A DNA stretch of 28,510 nt from Fimenecus sp045594645 (GCA_045594645.1 JAZNYY010000034.1:1-28510); one strand, 5' to 3'; counted from the first letter of the stretch, positions 14,414 through 22,725 are shown. Notes: generated by a model not told the origin, from the letters alone. A program made the numbers and translations.

Positions 14414-16477
14414 ATGGACCAGAAGTACGAGGCATTATTTACTCCTTGGAAAATCGGTAATGTAGAAATCAAAAACCGAATTGTTATGTGCCCAATGGGT
14501 GGCACATCACTTTTTGGTTGGTTTGAGCTTGGCGGTTGTCATTTTGACAAAGAAGCTGCAAAGCTTTTCATTGAAAGAGCCAACAACAATGTTGGTCTTA
14601 TTATCCCCGGTATTGCACCACTTCGCGATACATTCTGGGGCAAATGGCTTTGGCAGAATCCCAAAATGTTTGAAGAGCTTAAAGAGTTCATGGACGAAAT
14701 CCATAAGACAGGTGCAAAGCTTTTTGTTCAGCTCACAGCAGGTATGGGCAGAAGCTGGGCTATTACTGAGCTTGTTGCACCACTTCACAGAAATAAAATT
14801 ACCCGTGCACTTGTAAAACCAATTCTTGATACTTCTCACGAATTGGCTTCCCCCAGCCCACAGCCTTCTCGTTGGGCACCCGATATTATCTGCCCCGAAA
14901 TGACAAAAGAGCAGATTCACGAGATTATTGAAGCATTCGCAAAGACTGCAAAGCTTTGCCGTGACGCAGGTGTTGACGGTGTTGAGGTTCACGCTGTTCA
15001 CGAGGGTTATCTTCTTGACCAGTTTGCTATTGAATTCTTTAATAAGCGTACTGACGAATACGGCGGAAACTTTGAAAACAGATATCGTTTCGCAGTTGAG
15101 GTTGTAAAAGCTATCAAAGAGGCTTGCGGTGATGACTACCCCGTTTCACTTCGTTATTCAGTAGAGTCAAAAATGAAGGGCTTCTGCGAAGGTGCAATGC
15201 CCGGTGAAGAATATACCGAAGTTGGTCGAGGAATGGAAGAGTCTGAAAAGGCTGCAAAATACTTGCAGGATGCAGGCTATGATATGCTTAACGCTGACAA
15301 TGGTACATACGACTCTTGGTACTGGGCACACCCACCAATGTATATGCCACAGAACTGCAACCTTGATGATGTAGCTCACATCAAGAAGTTTGTTGACATT
15401 CCCGTTGTTTGTGCAGGCAGAATGGAACCCGATGTTGGTGCTCAGGCTATTGCAGACGGCAAAATTGACGGTGTTGGTGTTGCTCGTCAGTTCCTTACTG
15501 ACCCTGAATGGATTACAAAGATTATTGAGGACAGAATTGAAGAAATTAAGCCTTGTATCTGCTGTCACGCAGGTTGTTTCAACTTCTCATCATCAAAGGG
15601 ACACGCTAATACTCAGGACCTTATGGACACAATGGGGCTTTCTCGTTGTGCTCTTAACCCCAAGACAATGCAGTCAAAGAAGTATAAGATTGAGCCTGCA
15701 AAGAAGAGTAAGAAAATCGCTATCATCGGTGGCGGTATCGGCGGTATGGAAGCTGCTATGGTTTGCGCACAGCGTGGCCACAAGGTTGACCTTTATGAAA
15801 AGAGTGACAAGCTCGGCGGTGTGTTCATTGCTGCGGCTGCCCCCTCTTACAAAGAAAAGGACCGTGACCTTATTGCTTGGTATAACCGCGAAATTCAGCG
15901 TTATGATGCAATCACAATCCATATGAACACAGAAATTAAAGATATTGCTTCTCTCGGTGCTGACGAAGTAATCGTTGCAACAGGTTCAGTTGCTAATAAG
16001 ATTCCGATTAAGGGTGCTGAAAAGGCAGTTGAAGCAGTTGACTTTCTTCTTGATAACAGCCTTGTTGGTGACAATGTTGTTGTTATCGGTGGTGGTCTTA
16101 CAGGCTGTGAAATTGCTTACGAGGTTTATCTTCAGGGCAAAAAGCCTGTTATTGTTGAAATGCAGGATGACCTTATCACAACTCCCGGTGTTGCTCTTGC
16201 AAACACAAGCTATCTTCGTGATTTCTTCAAGACAAACAAGGTTCCCGTTTATCTTGAAAGCAAGACAACTGAAATCCGTGATGATGGTGTTACAATTGCT
16301 ACAAAAGACGGCAAGACAATTGATGTACCCGCTGACAGCGTAATTCTTTCAGTTGGTTACAAGCCCGCACCCGTTGCACCTAAGGCAAAGCATGTTCATG
16401 TAATCGGCGACGCACAGAAGGTCGGAAACCTCCGTACAGTTATCTGGGGCGCTTGGGATGTTGCAATGAAGTTATAA
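14414..16477 (+). CDS. Old-Yellow-Enzyme-type NADH:flavin / Fe-S / FAD oxidoreductase
   Basis: 687 residues in the architecture of 2,4-dienoyl-CoA reductase, enoate reductase and bile-acid BaiCD/BaiH enzymes. An FMN-binding TIM barrel comes first (IVMCPMGGTSLFG; VDGVEVHAVHEGYLLDQF, with the substrate-binding H-x2-H; NKRTDEYGGNFENR). A 4Fe-4S site follows: CxxCxxxC in CICCHAGC (about 379-386) with the fourth Cys in SRCALNP 23 residues on, against about 11 in FadH. Then come an FAD domain (IIGGGIGGMEAAM) and an NAD(P)H domain (VVIGGGLTGCEIAYEV). It reduces an activated C=C bond, substrate unknown. It has its own promoter and terminator and AAGGAAG before the start. Confidence 0.88.
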   Translation: MDQKYEALFTPWKIGNVEIKNRIVMCPMGGTSLFGWFELGGCHFDKEAAKLFIERANNNVGLIIPGIAPLRDTFWGKWLWQNPKMFEELKEFMDEIHKTGAKLFVQLTAGMGRSWAITELVAPLHRNKITRALVKPILDTSHELASPSPQPSRWAPDIICPEMTKEQIHEIIEAFAKTAKLCRDAGVDGVEVHAVHEGYLLDQFAIEFFNKRTDEYGGNFENRYRFAVEVVKAIKEACGDDYPVSLRYSVESKMKGFCEGAMPGEEYTEVGRGMEESEKAAKYLQDAGYDMLNADNGTYDSWYWAHPPMYMPQNCNLDDVAHIKKFVDIPVVCAGRMEPDVGAQAIADGKIDGVGVARQFLTDPEWITKIIEDRIEEIKPCICCHAGCFNFSSSKGHANTQDLMDTMGLSRCALNPKTMQSKKYKIEPAKKSKKIAIIGGGIGGMEAAMVCAQRGHKVDLYEKSDKLGGVFIAAAAPSYKEKDRDLIAWYNREIQRYDAITIHMNTEIKDIASLGADEVIVATGSVANKIPIKGAEKAVEAVDFLLDNSLVGDNVVVIGGGLTGCEIAYEVYLQGKKPVIVEMQDDLITTPGVALANTSYLRDFFKTNKVPVYLESKTTEIRDDGVTIATKDGKTIDVPADSVILSVGYKPAPVAPKAKHVHVIGDAQKVGNLRTVIWGAWDVAMKL

Positions 16478-16485
16478 GATATCAT

Positions 16486-16517
16486 AAAAAGCCTTGGAAA
16501 TTATTCCAAGGCTTTTT
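16486..16517. terminator. Bidirectional terminator
   Basis: AAAAAGCCTTGGAA-ATTA-TTCCAAGGCTTTTT, a perfect stem with T runs on both strands, between two convergent genes. Confidence 0.93.
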
Positions 16518-16518
16518 T

Positions 16519-16570
16519 GAATCCCTCCACCGCTAACGCGGTCCCCCTCCCTTTGACAAGGGAGGCTTTT
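16519..16570. repeat. Intergenic hairpin repeat (half-unit of the 4474-4595 type)
   Basis: CCGC-TAAC-GCGG followed by CCTCCCTT-TGAC-AAGGGAGG. The CTAACGCG core and the hairpin with a four-base TGAC/GTCA loop recur in the repeat at 4474-4595. Confidence 0.7.
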
Positions 16571-18006
16571 TATTGGTAATTTTTAATAAAATGCTTATAA
16601 AATGCCACGCAGTTTGCCACGGAGTCTATGTCGATATTCTCGTTTTCCGCGTGGACTGAGCCCAACTGTTGCGCTGATAATCTAATTGGTGCAAAACGAA
16701 GCACACATTCGCACACATCGGTAAGTGTCCGTGCGTCTGTTCCCGCGGGAAGAATAAAGGGTGATGCGGGATATTGGGGGAAAACTTCACCAATACAGTT
16801 CATTGTGTATTCAAATGGTGGCTTCGACATATCGGCAGGAGCGTGATATTCGCTATCCTCTGTCATTTCTACTTGCACTTCATATTTCTTGGCGATTTCT
16901 TTAAATTTATTTAAATCTGCCTCAAAATCTTTTTCGTCAACAGGTCGCATAAATGCCTTTGCGGTGCAGGATTTAGACTCACTACTTCCCTCAATTTTAT
17001 TGAAAGTACAGGTTGTGCCGATAAGTCCCCCTGCCTGCGCATTGATTTTAGGCATAACCTTTTTGATTATTCCGCCGAAAAGCCAGAGATTTGACAAAAG
17101 CATATTCATCGGGAATTTGAGATAAGGTGCCATATGTTTAAACATTGCTTCTACTTGAGGGTTAAGACGGCGGATAAAGATATCATTTGTCATTACCTCG
17201 TTTATAAATGATGACATTCGTTCTACGGGAGTTGCTTTTGACCCTGCGGTAAGGCTTGCGTGACCATTACCCGCGGTGGCTGTACAATTAAGATATATTC
17301 TACCCTTTTCGTGAACTGCAACCATTCCGCATTTGTCCGCATTCATTCCTGCAAGCGGAGGCTCAATAAGAGCACCGCCCTCGTCAAGAATAACCTCAAA
17401 ATTAATATTATTTTCTTTGAAATATTCAAGGGCAAGCGGGATTCCGTCACCGCCGAGCTCTTCGTTATGTGACGAACCAATCCAAATATTGCAAGGTGGC
17501 TCAAAGCCTTCATTAAGCAATTCTTCAAGGGCTGAAAATTCTGCAAAAAGCGGAGTTTTAGTGTCAACCGTTCCCCTGCCCCAGATTTTGCCGTCTGTGA
17601 TTTCACCCGAAAAGCCTTCGTGCTCCCACTCACCGCTGACCTCAACAACATCGTGATGGGACATAAGCATAATATTGCGTGTTTCGTCCGCACCCTTGAT
17701 TTTATAAATCCAACAATCGTCACCGAAGGTCATTTTTTCAGCCGTTTTATGTACTGCTGGGAAAAGCTCAACCATCACATCGCGAAGAAGCGCGAATTCT
17801 GTATCGTCATAACTATCTTTTACAGAAATGGTTTTGCACTTAATCATTTTCTGCAAGCGAAGTGCGTAATTCATTATTTCTTCGTCATTATAAAATGGCT
17901 TAAATTCGGTAAGCTTTCTCGCGCTTTCAACTGATTTTATGGTATTTATGGCAAGCACCGCTACAAGAATAACAAGCAAAGCCAATATAATAAATAATAA
18001 TTCCAT
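16570..18006 (-). CDS. Membrane-anchored M20 family metallopeptidase (PM20D1-like)
   Basis: 478 residues. An N-terminal hydrophobic segment (2-20) suggests a membrane anchor. Dinuclear zinc-peptidase motifs are present: LMSHHDVVEV (His117, Asp119), WGRGTVDTK (bridging Asp148), SSHNEELGG (general base Glu181, ligand Glu182), ILDEGG and the C-terminal SVHAENENI (His). The dimerisation/lid domain is inserted between about residues 225 and 370. This layout is shared with PM20D1 and Gly-Xaa carboxypeptidases, which split N-acyl amino acids or dipeptides; the actual substrate is unknown. Its start overlaps the ECF-S stop by one base (TAATG), making it the last gene of a coupled trio. Confidence 0.88.
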   Translation of the reverse strand: MELLFIILALLVILVAVLAINTIKSVESARKLTEFKPFYNDEEIMNYALRLQKMIKCKTISVKDSYDDTEFALLRDVMVELFPAVHKTAEKMTFGDDCWIYKIKGADETRNIMLMSHHDVVEVSGEWEHEGFSGEITDGKIWGRGTVDTKTPLFAEFSALEELLNEGFEPPCNIWIGSSHNEELGGDGIPLALEYFKENNINFEVILDEGGALIEPPLAGMNADKCGMVAVHEKGRIYLNCTATAGNGHASLTAGSKATPVERMSSFINEVMTNDIFIRRLNPQVEAMFKHMAPYLKFPMNMLLSNLWLFGGIIKKVMPKINAQAGGLIGTTCTFNKIEGSSESKSCTAKAFMRPVDEKDFEADLNKFKEIAKKYEVQVEMTEDSEYHAPADMSKPPFEYTMNCIGEVFPQYPASPFILPAGTDARTLTDVCECVLRFAPIRLSAQQLGSVHAENENIDIDSVANCVAFYKHFIKNYQ

Positions 18007-18563
18007 TATACAGTCTCCTTATGTTTTTTATGGAATTTCACAAGATGAGTTTTACCCAAAGCAAGCATAACCGCAGGGATTAAAACAACCTGCAGAATTA
18101 TTCCGGGAATTGCATTCAAAAATGAGCTTGTAATGAACATTGTAAGGGTAAATCCGCCCTCGCCAAGTCCTAAAATACACATCTGCACTATGCCCCATAC
18201 TACTCTGCCACTAATCATCGCAATTAACATACAACGGTAAAGTGATTTTATGCATTTCCACTTTGCGTGTGAGAATAAATAGCCTAATACAAAGCCATAT
18301 GTTGCAAGCTCAAAAGCCATTGCAAAAGCATTTGGAAACATTACAGGCATACCGAAAAGTGCCGAGCGCATAAGCGGGGCGACTGCACCCACAACGGCAC
18401 CGTACTGCCAACCGCAAATCAGCCCGCAAAGCATTACGGGAATGTGCATTGGCAACAGCATATTGCCGATTTCTTTAATCTGCCCCGTCAAAAACGGCAA
18501 CACAATACAAAGTGCTAAAAACATTGCTGAAAGCACAAGATTCAAGATTTTTTTATTTTTCAT
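18006..18563 (-). CDS. ECF transporter S component
   Basis: 185 residues from MKNKKILNLVLSAMF; a longer frame extends 21 codons into the upstream gene, but the TAATG overlap at 18563 marks this start. About six hydrophobic helices. The segment PMHIPVMLCGLICGWQYG followed by MRSALFGMPVMFPNAFAMAFELATYGFVLGYLF is typical of energy-coupling-factor substrate-binding proteins, which deliver vitamins or other small molecules to a shared EcfT/EcfA module. EcfA/T genes are not in the window. Substrate cannot be read; the coupling to an M20 peptidase and an aldo/keto reductase might mean a peptide- or amino-acid-derived compound (inference). Confidence 0.85.
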   Translation of the reverse strand: MKNKKILNLVLSAMFLALCIVLPFLTGQIKEIGNMLLPMHIPVMLCGLICGWQYGAVVGAVAPLMRSALFGMPVMFPNAFAMAFELATYGFVLGYLFSHAKWKCIKSLYRCMLIAMISGRVVWGIVQMCILGLGEGGFTLTMFITSSFLNAIPGIILQVVLIPAVMLALGKTHLVKFHKKHKETV

Positions 18564-19675
18564 TATTTGCCGAATTCCTTTGCCACATCTTTTAAAAGCT
18601 TGCGGATTTCGAGATGCTGTGGACAAGCCTGCTCACATTTGCCGCATCCGATACAATCAGAAGCCCTGCCGTTTTTACTGTGCACCTCGTCATAATAATA
18701 TGAGGAATTCCAGTTTTTGAACTGTTTTTTATCGTTCATACAAGAGAAAAGCTCGGGAATAGGAATATTCTTTGGGCAACCGTCAACACAGTAACGGCAA
18801 GCGGTACAAGGAATAAGATTTTGAGCATTCATAATCTTGCAAACCTTACGCACTGCCTCAAATTCTTCCTCTGTAAAGGGCTTGAAATCTTTCATAAAGC
18901 CGATATTTTCAGTAATCATATCCATATTGCCCATACCCGAAAGCACCATAAAGATACCCTCAAACGAAGCGGCAAAGCGAATTGCATAGCTTGCAGGGCT
19001 ACCACCGCCCAAATCCTCGAAAACCTTTTTAGCCTCGTCGGGAAGATTCACAAGACTGCCACCCTTAACGGGCTCCATAACGATTACGGGCTTATTGTAT
19101 TTTCGGCAGACCTCATAACATTTTCTGCCCTCGACGGATTCCGCATCATAGTCAAGATAATTGAACTGAATTTGCACAACCTCGATTTCAGGGTATTCGG
19201 TCAAAATCTGCTCTAATACGCTTGCTTTGTCGTGGAAAGACAGACCAACATGGCGAATTTTACCCTCTTTTTTAAGCTCAAATGCAGTTTCATATGCACG
19301 GCATTTTTTATATTTCTCAAAGTTTGTAGCATTCTGCGCGTGCATAAGGTAGAAGTCGAAATATTCAACTCCGCAAGCCTTCAACTGCTTTTCAAAGAAG
19401 GGTCTTATTTGACTTTCTTTCTTGAAAAATCCGTCGCTGAGCTTATCGGTGAGTATGTAGCTTTCACGGGGATAGCGCGAAGTCAGACACTTTTTGACCG
19501 CTGATTCACTACGCATTTCCATATAGCCGTGAGCAGTATCAAAATAGTTAAAGCCTGCCTCCATAAAAGCATCAACCATTTTACTGAATTCAGCATAATC
19601 AATAAGCGGACCTTTGCGTGGCAAACGCATACAGCCAAAGCCAAAATTCTTTTTTACATTTTCAAATGGGGTCAT
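18563..19675 (-). CDS. Aldo/keto reductase with C-terminal 4Fe-4S ferredoxin domain
   Basis: 370 residues from MTPFENVKKNFGFGCMRLP; an upstream in-frame GTG falls in the Shine-Dalgarno stretch, and GGAGGT sits 6 bases before this ATG. The aldo/keto reductase barrel shows NYFDTAHGYMEMRSE (catalytic Asp and Tyr), ILTDKL (Lys) and DFYLMHAQN (His). The C-terminal part holds cysteines CTACRYCVDGCPKNIP and CIGCGKCEQACPQHLE, two 4Fe-4S binding sequences. This fused type is frequent in Clostridia and probably couples ferredoxin-like electron flow to carbonyl reduction or the reverse. Its stop codon overlaps the start of the ECF-S gene. Substrate unknown. Confidence 0.92.
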   Translation of the reverse strand: MTPFENVKKNFGFGCMRLPRKGPLIDYAEFSKMVDAFMEAGFNYFDTAHGYMEMRSESAVKKCLTSRYPRESYILTDKLSDGFFKKESQIRPFFEKQLKACGVEYFDFYLMHAQNATNFEKYKKCRAYETAFELKKEGKIRHVGLSFHDKASVLEQILTEYPEIEVVQIQFNYLDYDAESVEGRKCYEVCRKYNKPVIVMEPVKGGSLVNLPDEAKKVFEDLGGGSPASYAIRFAASFEGIFMVLSGMGNMDMITENIGFMKDFKPFTEEEFEAVRKVCKIMNAQNLIPCTACRYCVDGCPKNIPIPELFSCMNDKKQFKNWNSSYYYDEVHSKNGRASDCIGCGKCEQACPQHLEIRKLLKDVAKEFGK

Positions 19676-19767
19676 AAAAATACCTCCAAACACAGATATA
19701 ACTAATATAGATTATATTATATATTCATAAAATCATTAACGCAAGGGATTTTGTGAAAAATATAACC

Positions 19768-19785
19768 TGTGGGTTCAAGTCCCAT
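19768..19785 (+). repeat. Inverted copy of the tRNA-Leu T-arm
   Basis: TGTGGGTTCAAGTCCCAT is identical over 18 bases to the T-arm of tRNA-Leu (plus-strand 19846-19863, reverse complement). It is a lone T-arm, with no acceptor, D-arm or anticodon sequence around it. Confidence 0.75.
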
Positions 19786-19796
19786 TATTATCTCAT

Positions 19797-19834
19797 AAAA
19801 TACAGAGTGCACACTAATGTGTACACTCTGTATT
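19797..19834 (-). terminator. Terminator of tRNA-Leu
   Basis: ACAGAGTG-C-ACAC and GTGT-A-CACTCTGT form a long stem with a TAAT loop; the minus strand continues TTTTATGAG. It starts directly at the tRNA 3' end. Confidence 0.85.
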
Positions 19835-19922
19835 TGGTGCGGACGATGGGACTTGAACCCACAAGGAAGCAATATCCACAGGTGTCTGAGGCCTGCGCGT
19901 CTGCCAATTCCGCCACATCCGC
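19835..19922 (-). tRNA. tRNA-Leu (anticodon CAG)
   Basis: 88 bases including an encoded CCA. Acceptor arms GCGGATG and CGTCCGC pair (one G-U). D-arm GGCGGAATTGGCAGACGC is typical of class II tRNAs; the anticodon loop CTCAGAC gives CAG; a long variable arm follows; T-loop TTCAAGT is closed by GTGGG/CCCAT. One C-A mismatch sits at the end of the anticodon stem (31-39). Confidence 0.95.
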
Positions 19923-19970
19923 ATATTAAATTTGCTTGATAATAATATCATTTAAAATAGTAATTGTCAA

Positions 19971-20030
19971 GGGTCGTCGAGGACGCCGACCCCTACAAAA
20001 AACATCGGCGGGAGCAAGCCCCCGCCATTC
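19971..20030. repeat. Pair of GC-rich intergenic palindromes, copy 2
   Basis: GGGTCG ... CGACCC (19971-19992) is followed by GGCGGGAGCAAGCCCCCGCC (20007-20026). The second is the repeat also found at 14266-14286. They fill the space between tRNA-Leu and the small feo gene. Confidence 0.75.
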
Positions 20031-20037
20031 CATAATA

Positions 20038-20205
20038 TTAGTTTTTTGTATTGCAACTGCAAGAGCCGTTTCCGGTATTTTTACCGCAAGAATTTGCGTA
20101 TGGACAACCCACACATTTTGCGCCTTTTTTCTTGGCTCTTACCACATATATAATTGCTACTGCAAGAACAAGTGCCAGAATTGCAAGAACTAAAAAATCT
20201 TCCAT
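20038..20205 (-). CDS. FeoB-associated Cys-rich membrane protein
   Basis: A 55-residue protein. One N-terminal transmembrane helix (MEDFLVLAILALVLAVAIIY) is followed by a basic stretch RAKKKG and a cysteine-rich tail: CVGCPYANSC, then GSCSC. This is the typical small protein behind feoB in Clostridia, thought to take FeoC's place or to bind Fe or an Fe-S cluster at the membrane; its function is not proven. AAAGGAG lies 11 bases before the ATG. It starts 36 bases after the feoB stop in the same orientation, so it is the third gene of the feo operon. Confidence 0.88.
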   Translation of the reverse strand: MEDFLVLAILALVLAVAIIYVVRAKKKGAKCVGCPYANSCGKNTGNGSCSCNTKN

Positions 20206-20241
20206 ACCGAAATCAACTCCTTTTTCTAATCTATTGTATGA

Positions 20242-22263
20242 TTATCTGCTCTTAACTGTTTCCCTGTCTCTTGATTTAAGTGCATTTTCTGCCTTAAGCT
20301 TGTTATTGGTGCGGATACACAAGAATACAATAATTGCCACGAATACTGCAACTGCAATAAGTCCTGGAATAAAGCCTGCACCAAACGCTCCCGTTGTGAT
20401 GAGTGTGCCAATCTGATATACGAGATAGCCAACAGTAAAGCCTGTTCCGAGCTGAAGTCCTATTCCGCCCCAAAGCCATTTTGCACTCTTCATTTCAGAG
20501 TTCATAGCACCGATTGCCGCAAAGCAAGGAGGAGTATAAAGGTTAAACATAAGGTATGCCAAAGCAGCTACCTTTGTGATTGCCATTACCTGACCAACTT
20601 CTGCACCTGCGCCCTCCATAAGCGCCAATTCTTCAGTATCAATAAGATTTTCAAGTCCTACAAAGCAAACTGCCAATGTGCCGACAACATTTTCTTTGGC
20701 GATAAAGCCTGTAACTGCTGCTGCCGCAAGCTCCCAAGAGAGTACACCCACAACGGGAACAAGAATGTATGCAAATGGTCCTGCGATTGAAGCGAGAATT
20801 GACTGGTCAGCTGTTTCCGCTACTGTAAACTGCCATGTGAATGTCTGCATAACCTGAACTGCAGTATTACAAAGGAGAATGATTGTTGCGGCTTTCACTA
20901 CATAAGCCCAGCCACGCTGACACATTGAAAGGAATGCGCGCTTAAGTGATGGTGCTTTGTATTCGGGAAGCTCAATAATAAAGAAGGATTTTCTAATTTT
21001 GTGACCAGTAATCTTGTTAACAAGAAGAGCACCTAAGAAGATAATCACGATGCCTACGAAATACATAAGAGGTCCAACCCAAGTTGCATCCTCAAAGAAT
21101 GCACCTGCGAAAAGTGCAATAACCGGAAGCTTTGCACCGCAAGGCATAAAGGGGGCTAACATTGCTGTTGCTCTGCGCTCACGCTCGTTACGGATTGTAC
21201 GGCAAGCCATAACGCCGGGGATTGCACAGCCTGTACCGATTACGAAGGGGATAATTGATTTACCGCTTAAGCCTACCTTTTTGAAGATGGGGTCAAGCAC
21301 TACTGATGCACGAGCCATATATCCGCAATCTTCAAGAAGCGCGATAAGGAAATACATTACCATAACAAGTGGCAAGAAGCCGATAACTGCGATAGCACCG
21401 CCGATTACGCCGTCAACTAAAAGTGCAGAAAGCAATGGGTTTGCATTTTCGAAAAATCCTGCAATCCATTCCTGAACTCCCTCAAGAACACCCACAAGCC
21501 AATCGGCAATCCAAACGCCCGGTCCTGCCTGCGAAATCCAGAAAACGAGGAACATAACAACTGCGAAAATCGGAAGCCCGAACCACTTATTCGTGAGAAT
21601 ATCGTCAATTTTATCTTGGAAGTTTCTGTTCTTTGTGAGCACCTTGCGGGTTTCAACTGTTTTTACGATTCCGTTTACGAATGTATAACGCTTTTTATCA
21701 GCCTCAACAACTGATTTTTTGTCGGTTAAGTCGATTGAGTCCTGAACATAAGGTGCTTTCTGACCTCTGCCGTAAAGCTCAACTGCAGCGGCAACAACCT
21801 CTTTAAGTCCTTCCGCTGAAGTTGAAACTGTTTCAATTACGGGGCAATTAAGCGCTTTACTTAAAGCCTTAGTATCAATTTCAGTTTCTTTCTTTTCGTT
21901 AATATCACTCTTATTGAGTGCCACTACAACGGGAACACCGAGTTCAAGAAGCTGTGTTGTGAAAAATAAGCTACGGCTTAAATTCGTAGCATCAACAATA
22001 TTGATAATGGCATCGGGATGCTCATTTTTAACATATGTACTCGTAATGCTCTCTTCAGATGTGAATGGCGACATTGAATAAGCACCGGGAAGGTCAACTG
22101 CGATAAGCTCGTGACTACCATCATAAATGCTCTTTTTAATAGGACTTTCTTTCTTTTCAACGGTAACACCAGCCCAGTTGCCGACTTTTTCATTTCTGCC
22201 GGTGAGACCGTTATACATTGTGGTTTTACCGCTATTGGGATTACCTGCAAGGGCAATTCTCAT
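20242..22263 (-). CDS. feoB: Ferrous iron transport protein B
   Basis: 673 residues. An N-terminal G domain carries G1 GNPNSGKTT (7-15), G2 Thr in GVTVEKKE (about 32-39), G3 DLPG (57-60) and G4 NKSD (117-120). A helical GDI-like domain follows, then a polytopic membrane part with two Gate segments, including IPFVIGTGCAIPGVMACRTI and the later PPCFAAIGAMNSEM. It imports Fe(II) across the cytoplasmic membrane in anoxic habitats. AGGAGG lies 8 bases before the ATG. It follows feoA, and a GTTAGC-N4-GCTAAC palindrome sits in the feoA-feoB gap, which allows separate control of feoB. Confidence 0.96.
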   Translation of the reverse strand: MRIALAGNPNSGKTTMYNGLTGRNEKVGNWAGVTVEKKESPIKKSIYDGSHELIAVDLPGAYSMSPFTSEESITSTYVKNEHPDAIINIVDATNLSRSLFFTTQLLELGVPVVVALNKSDINEKKETEIDTKALSKALNCPVIETVSTSAEGLKEVVAAAVELYGRGQKAPYVQDSIDLTDKKSVVEADKKRYTFVNGIVKTVETRKVLTKNRNFQDKIDDILTNKWFGLPIFAVVMFLVFWISQAGPGVWIADWLVGVLEGVQEWIAGFFENANPLLSALLVDGVIGGAIAVIGFLPLVMVMYFLIALLEDCGYMARASVVLDPIFKKVGLSGKSIIPFVIGTGCAIPGVMACRTIRNERERRATAMLAPFMPCGAKLPVIALFAGAFFEDATWVGPLMYFVGIVIIFLGALLVNKITGHKIRKSFFIIELPEYKAPSLKRAFLSMCQRGWAYVVKAATIILLCNTAVQVMQTFTWQFTVAETADQSILASIAGPFAYILVPVVGVLSWELAAAAVTGFIAKENVVGTLAVCFVGLENLIDTEELALMEGAGAEVGQVMAITKVAALAYLMFNLYTPPCFAAIGAMNSEMKSAKWLWGGIGLQLGTGFTVGYLVYQIGTLITTGAFGAGFIPGLIAVAVFVAIIVFLCIRTNNKLKAENALKSRDRETVKSR

Positions 22264-22315
22264 TTTCTTTTCCTCCTGAAATTTATTTAAAGTGAATTTT
22301 TAACTGTTTTATATT

Positions 22316-22331
22316 GTTAGCGTTCGCTAAC
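22316..22331. promoter_or_regulatory. feo palindrome 1 (between feoA and feoB)
   Basis: GTTAGCGTTCGCTAAC, a perfect 7-bp inverted repeat around TT, 53 bases before the feoB start. Same 6-4-6 pattern as the two sites upstream of feoA. Confidence 0.75.
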
Positions 22332-22371
22332 AGATTTTCAAAAATATTTCAGTTGCCTCCGCCCTGCTCTT

Positions 22372-22584
22372 TTATATTGAGATTGCTTCGGCTAACTGAT
22401 TATCAATGCTATATCTTGAATCCTTAATTGAAACAACGCAACCGCCTTTTTTATGAGCGATAACAGTAATGGGCTCACCGGCGTAACAGCCTAATGAAAA
22501 AAGAAATGCGTCAAGCTCTTCATCATCAGTTACTATATCTTTGATGATATATTCAATTCCTTCCTGTGCGTTTGTTAAATTCAT
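22372..22584 (-). CDS. feoA: Ferrous iron transport protein A
   Basis: 70 residues of the SH3-like FeoA domain: early EGIEYIIKDIV, FLFSLGCYAGEPITVIAHKKGGCVVSIKDSRYSID and the ending NQLAEAISI, all in their usual places. FeoA is a cytosolic helper of FeoB. The frame extends three codons upstream to a GTG, but that GTG lies inside the Shine-Dalgarno AGGTGG; the ATG five bases further is the better start. It lies 108 bases upstream of feoB. Confidence 0.93.
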   Translation of the reverse strand: MNLTNAQEGIEYIIKDIVTDDEELDAFLFSLGCYAGEPITVIAHKKGGCVVSIKDSRYSIDNQLAEAISI

Positions 22585-22610
22585 TATATCCACCTGAATG
22601 TTACATAAAG

Positions 22611-22660
22611 TTTAGCGTTGGCTAACTTTTTGATTAAATTTATAGTTAGCACTCGCTAAC
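22611..22660. promoter_or_regulatory. feo palindromes 2 and 3 (operator region upstream of feoA)
   Basis: TTTAGC-GTTG-GCTAAC (22611-22626) and GTTAGC-ACTC-GCTAAC (22645-22660) lie 27 and 61 bases before the feoA start. With the copy at 22316 this makes three sites limited to the feo operon. The likely reader is an iron-sensing DtxR/IdeR/MntR-type or Fur-type repressor; none is encoded in the window. Confidence 0.78.
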
Positions 22661-22725
22661 CACATATATAATACACAAAACCTATGTGCTTGTCAAGATA
22701 AAAATTAACATTTTTTGGAATTATT

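Noticed and set aside
19936..20193. Plus-strand frame rich in GRRGRRP and SPRH
   Set aside because: It is the translation of the GC-rich palindromes plus the antisense of the small feo gene.
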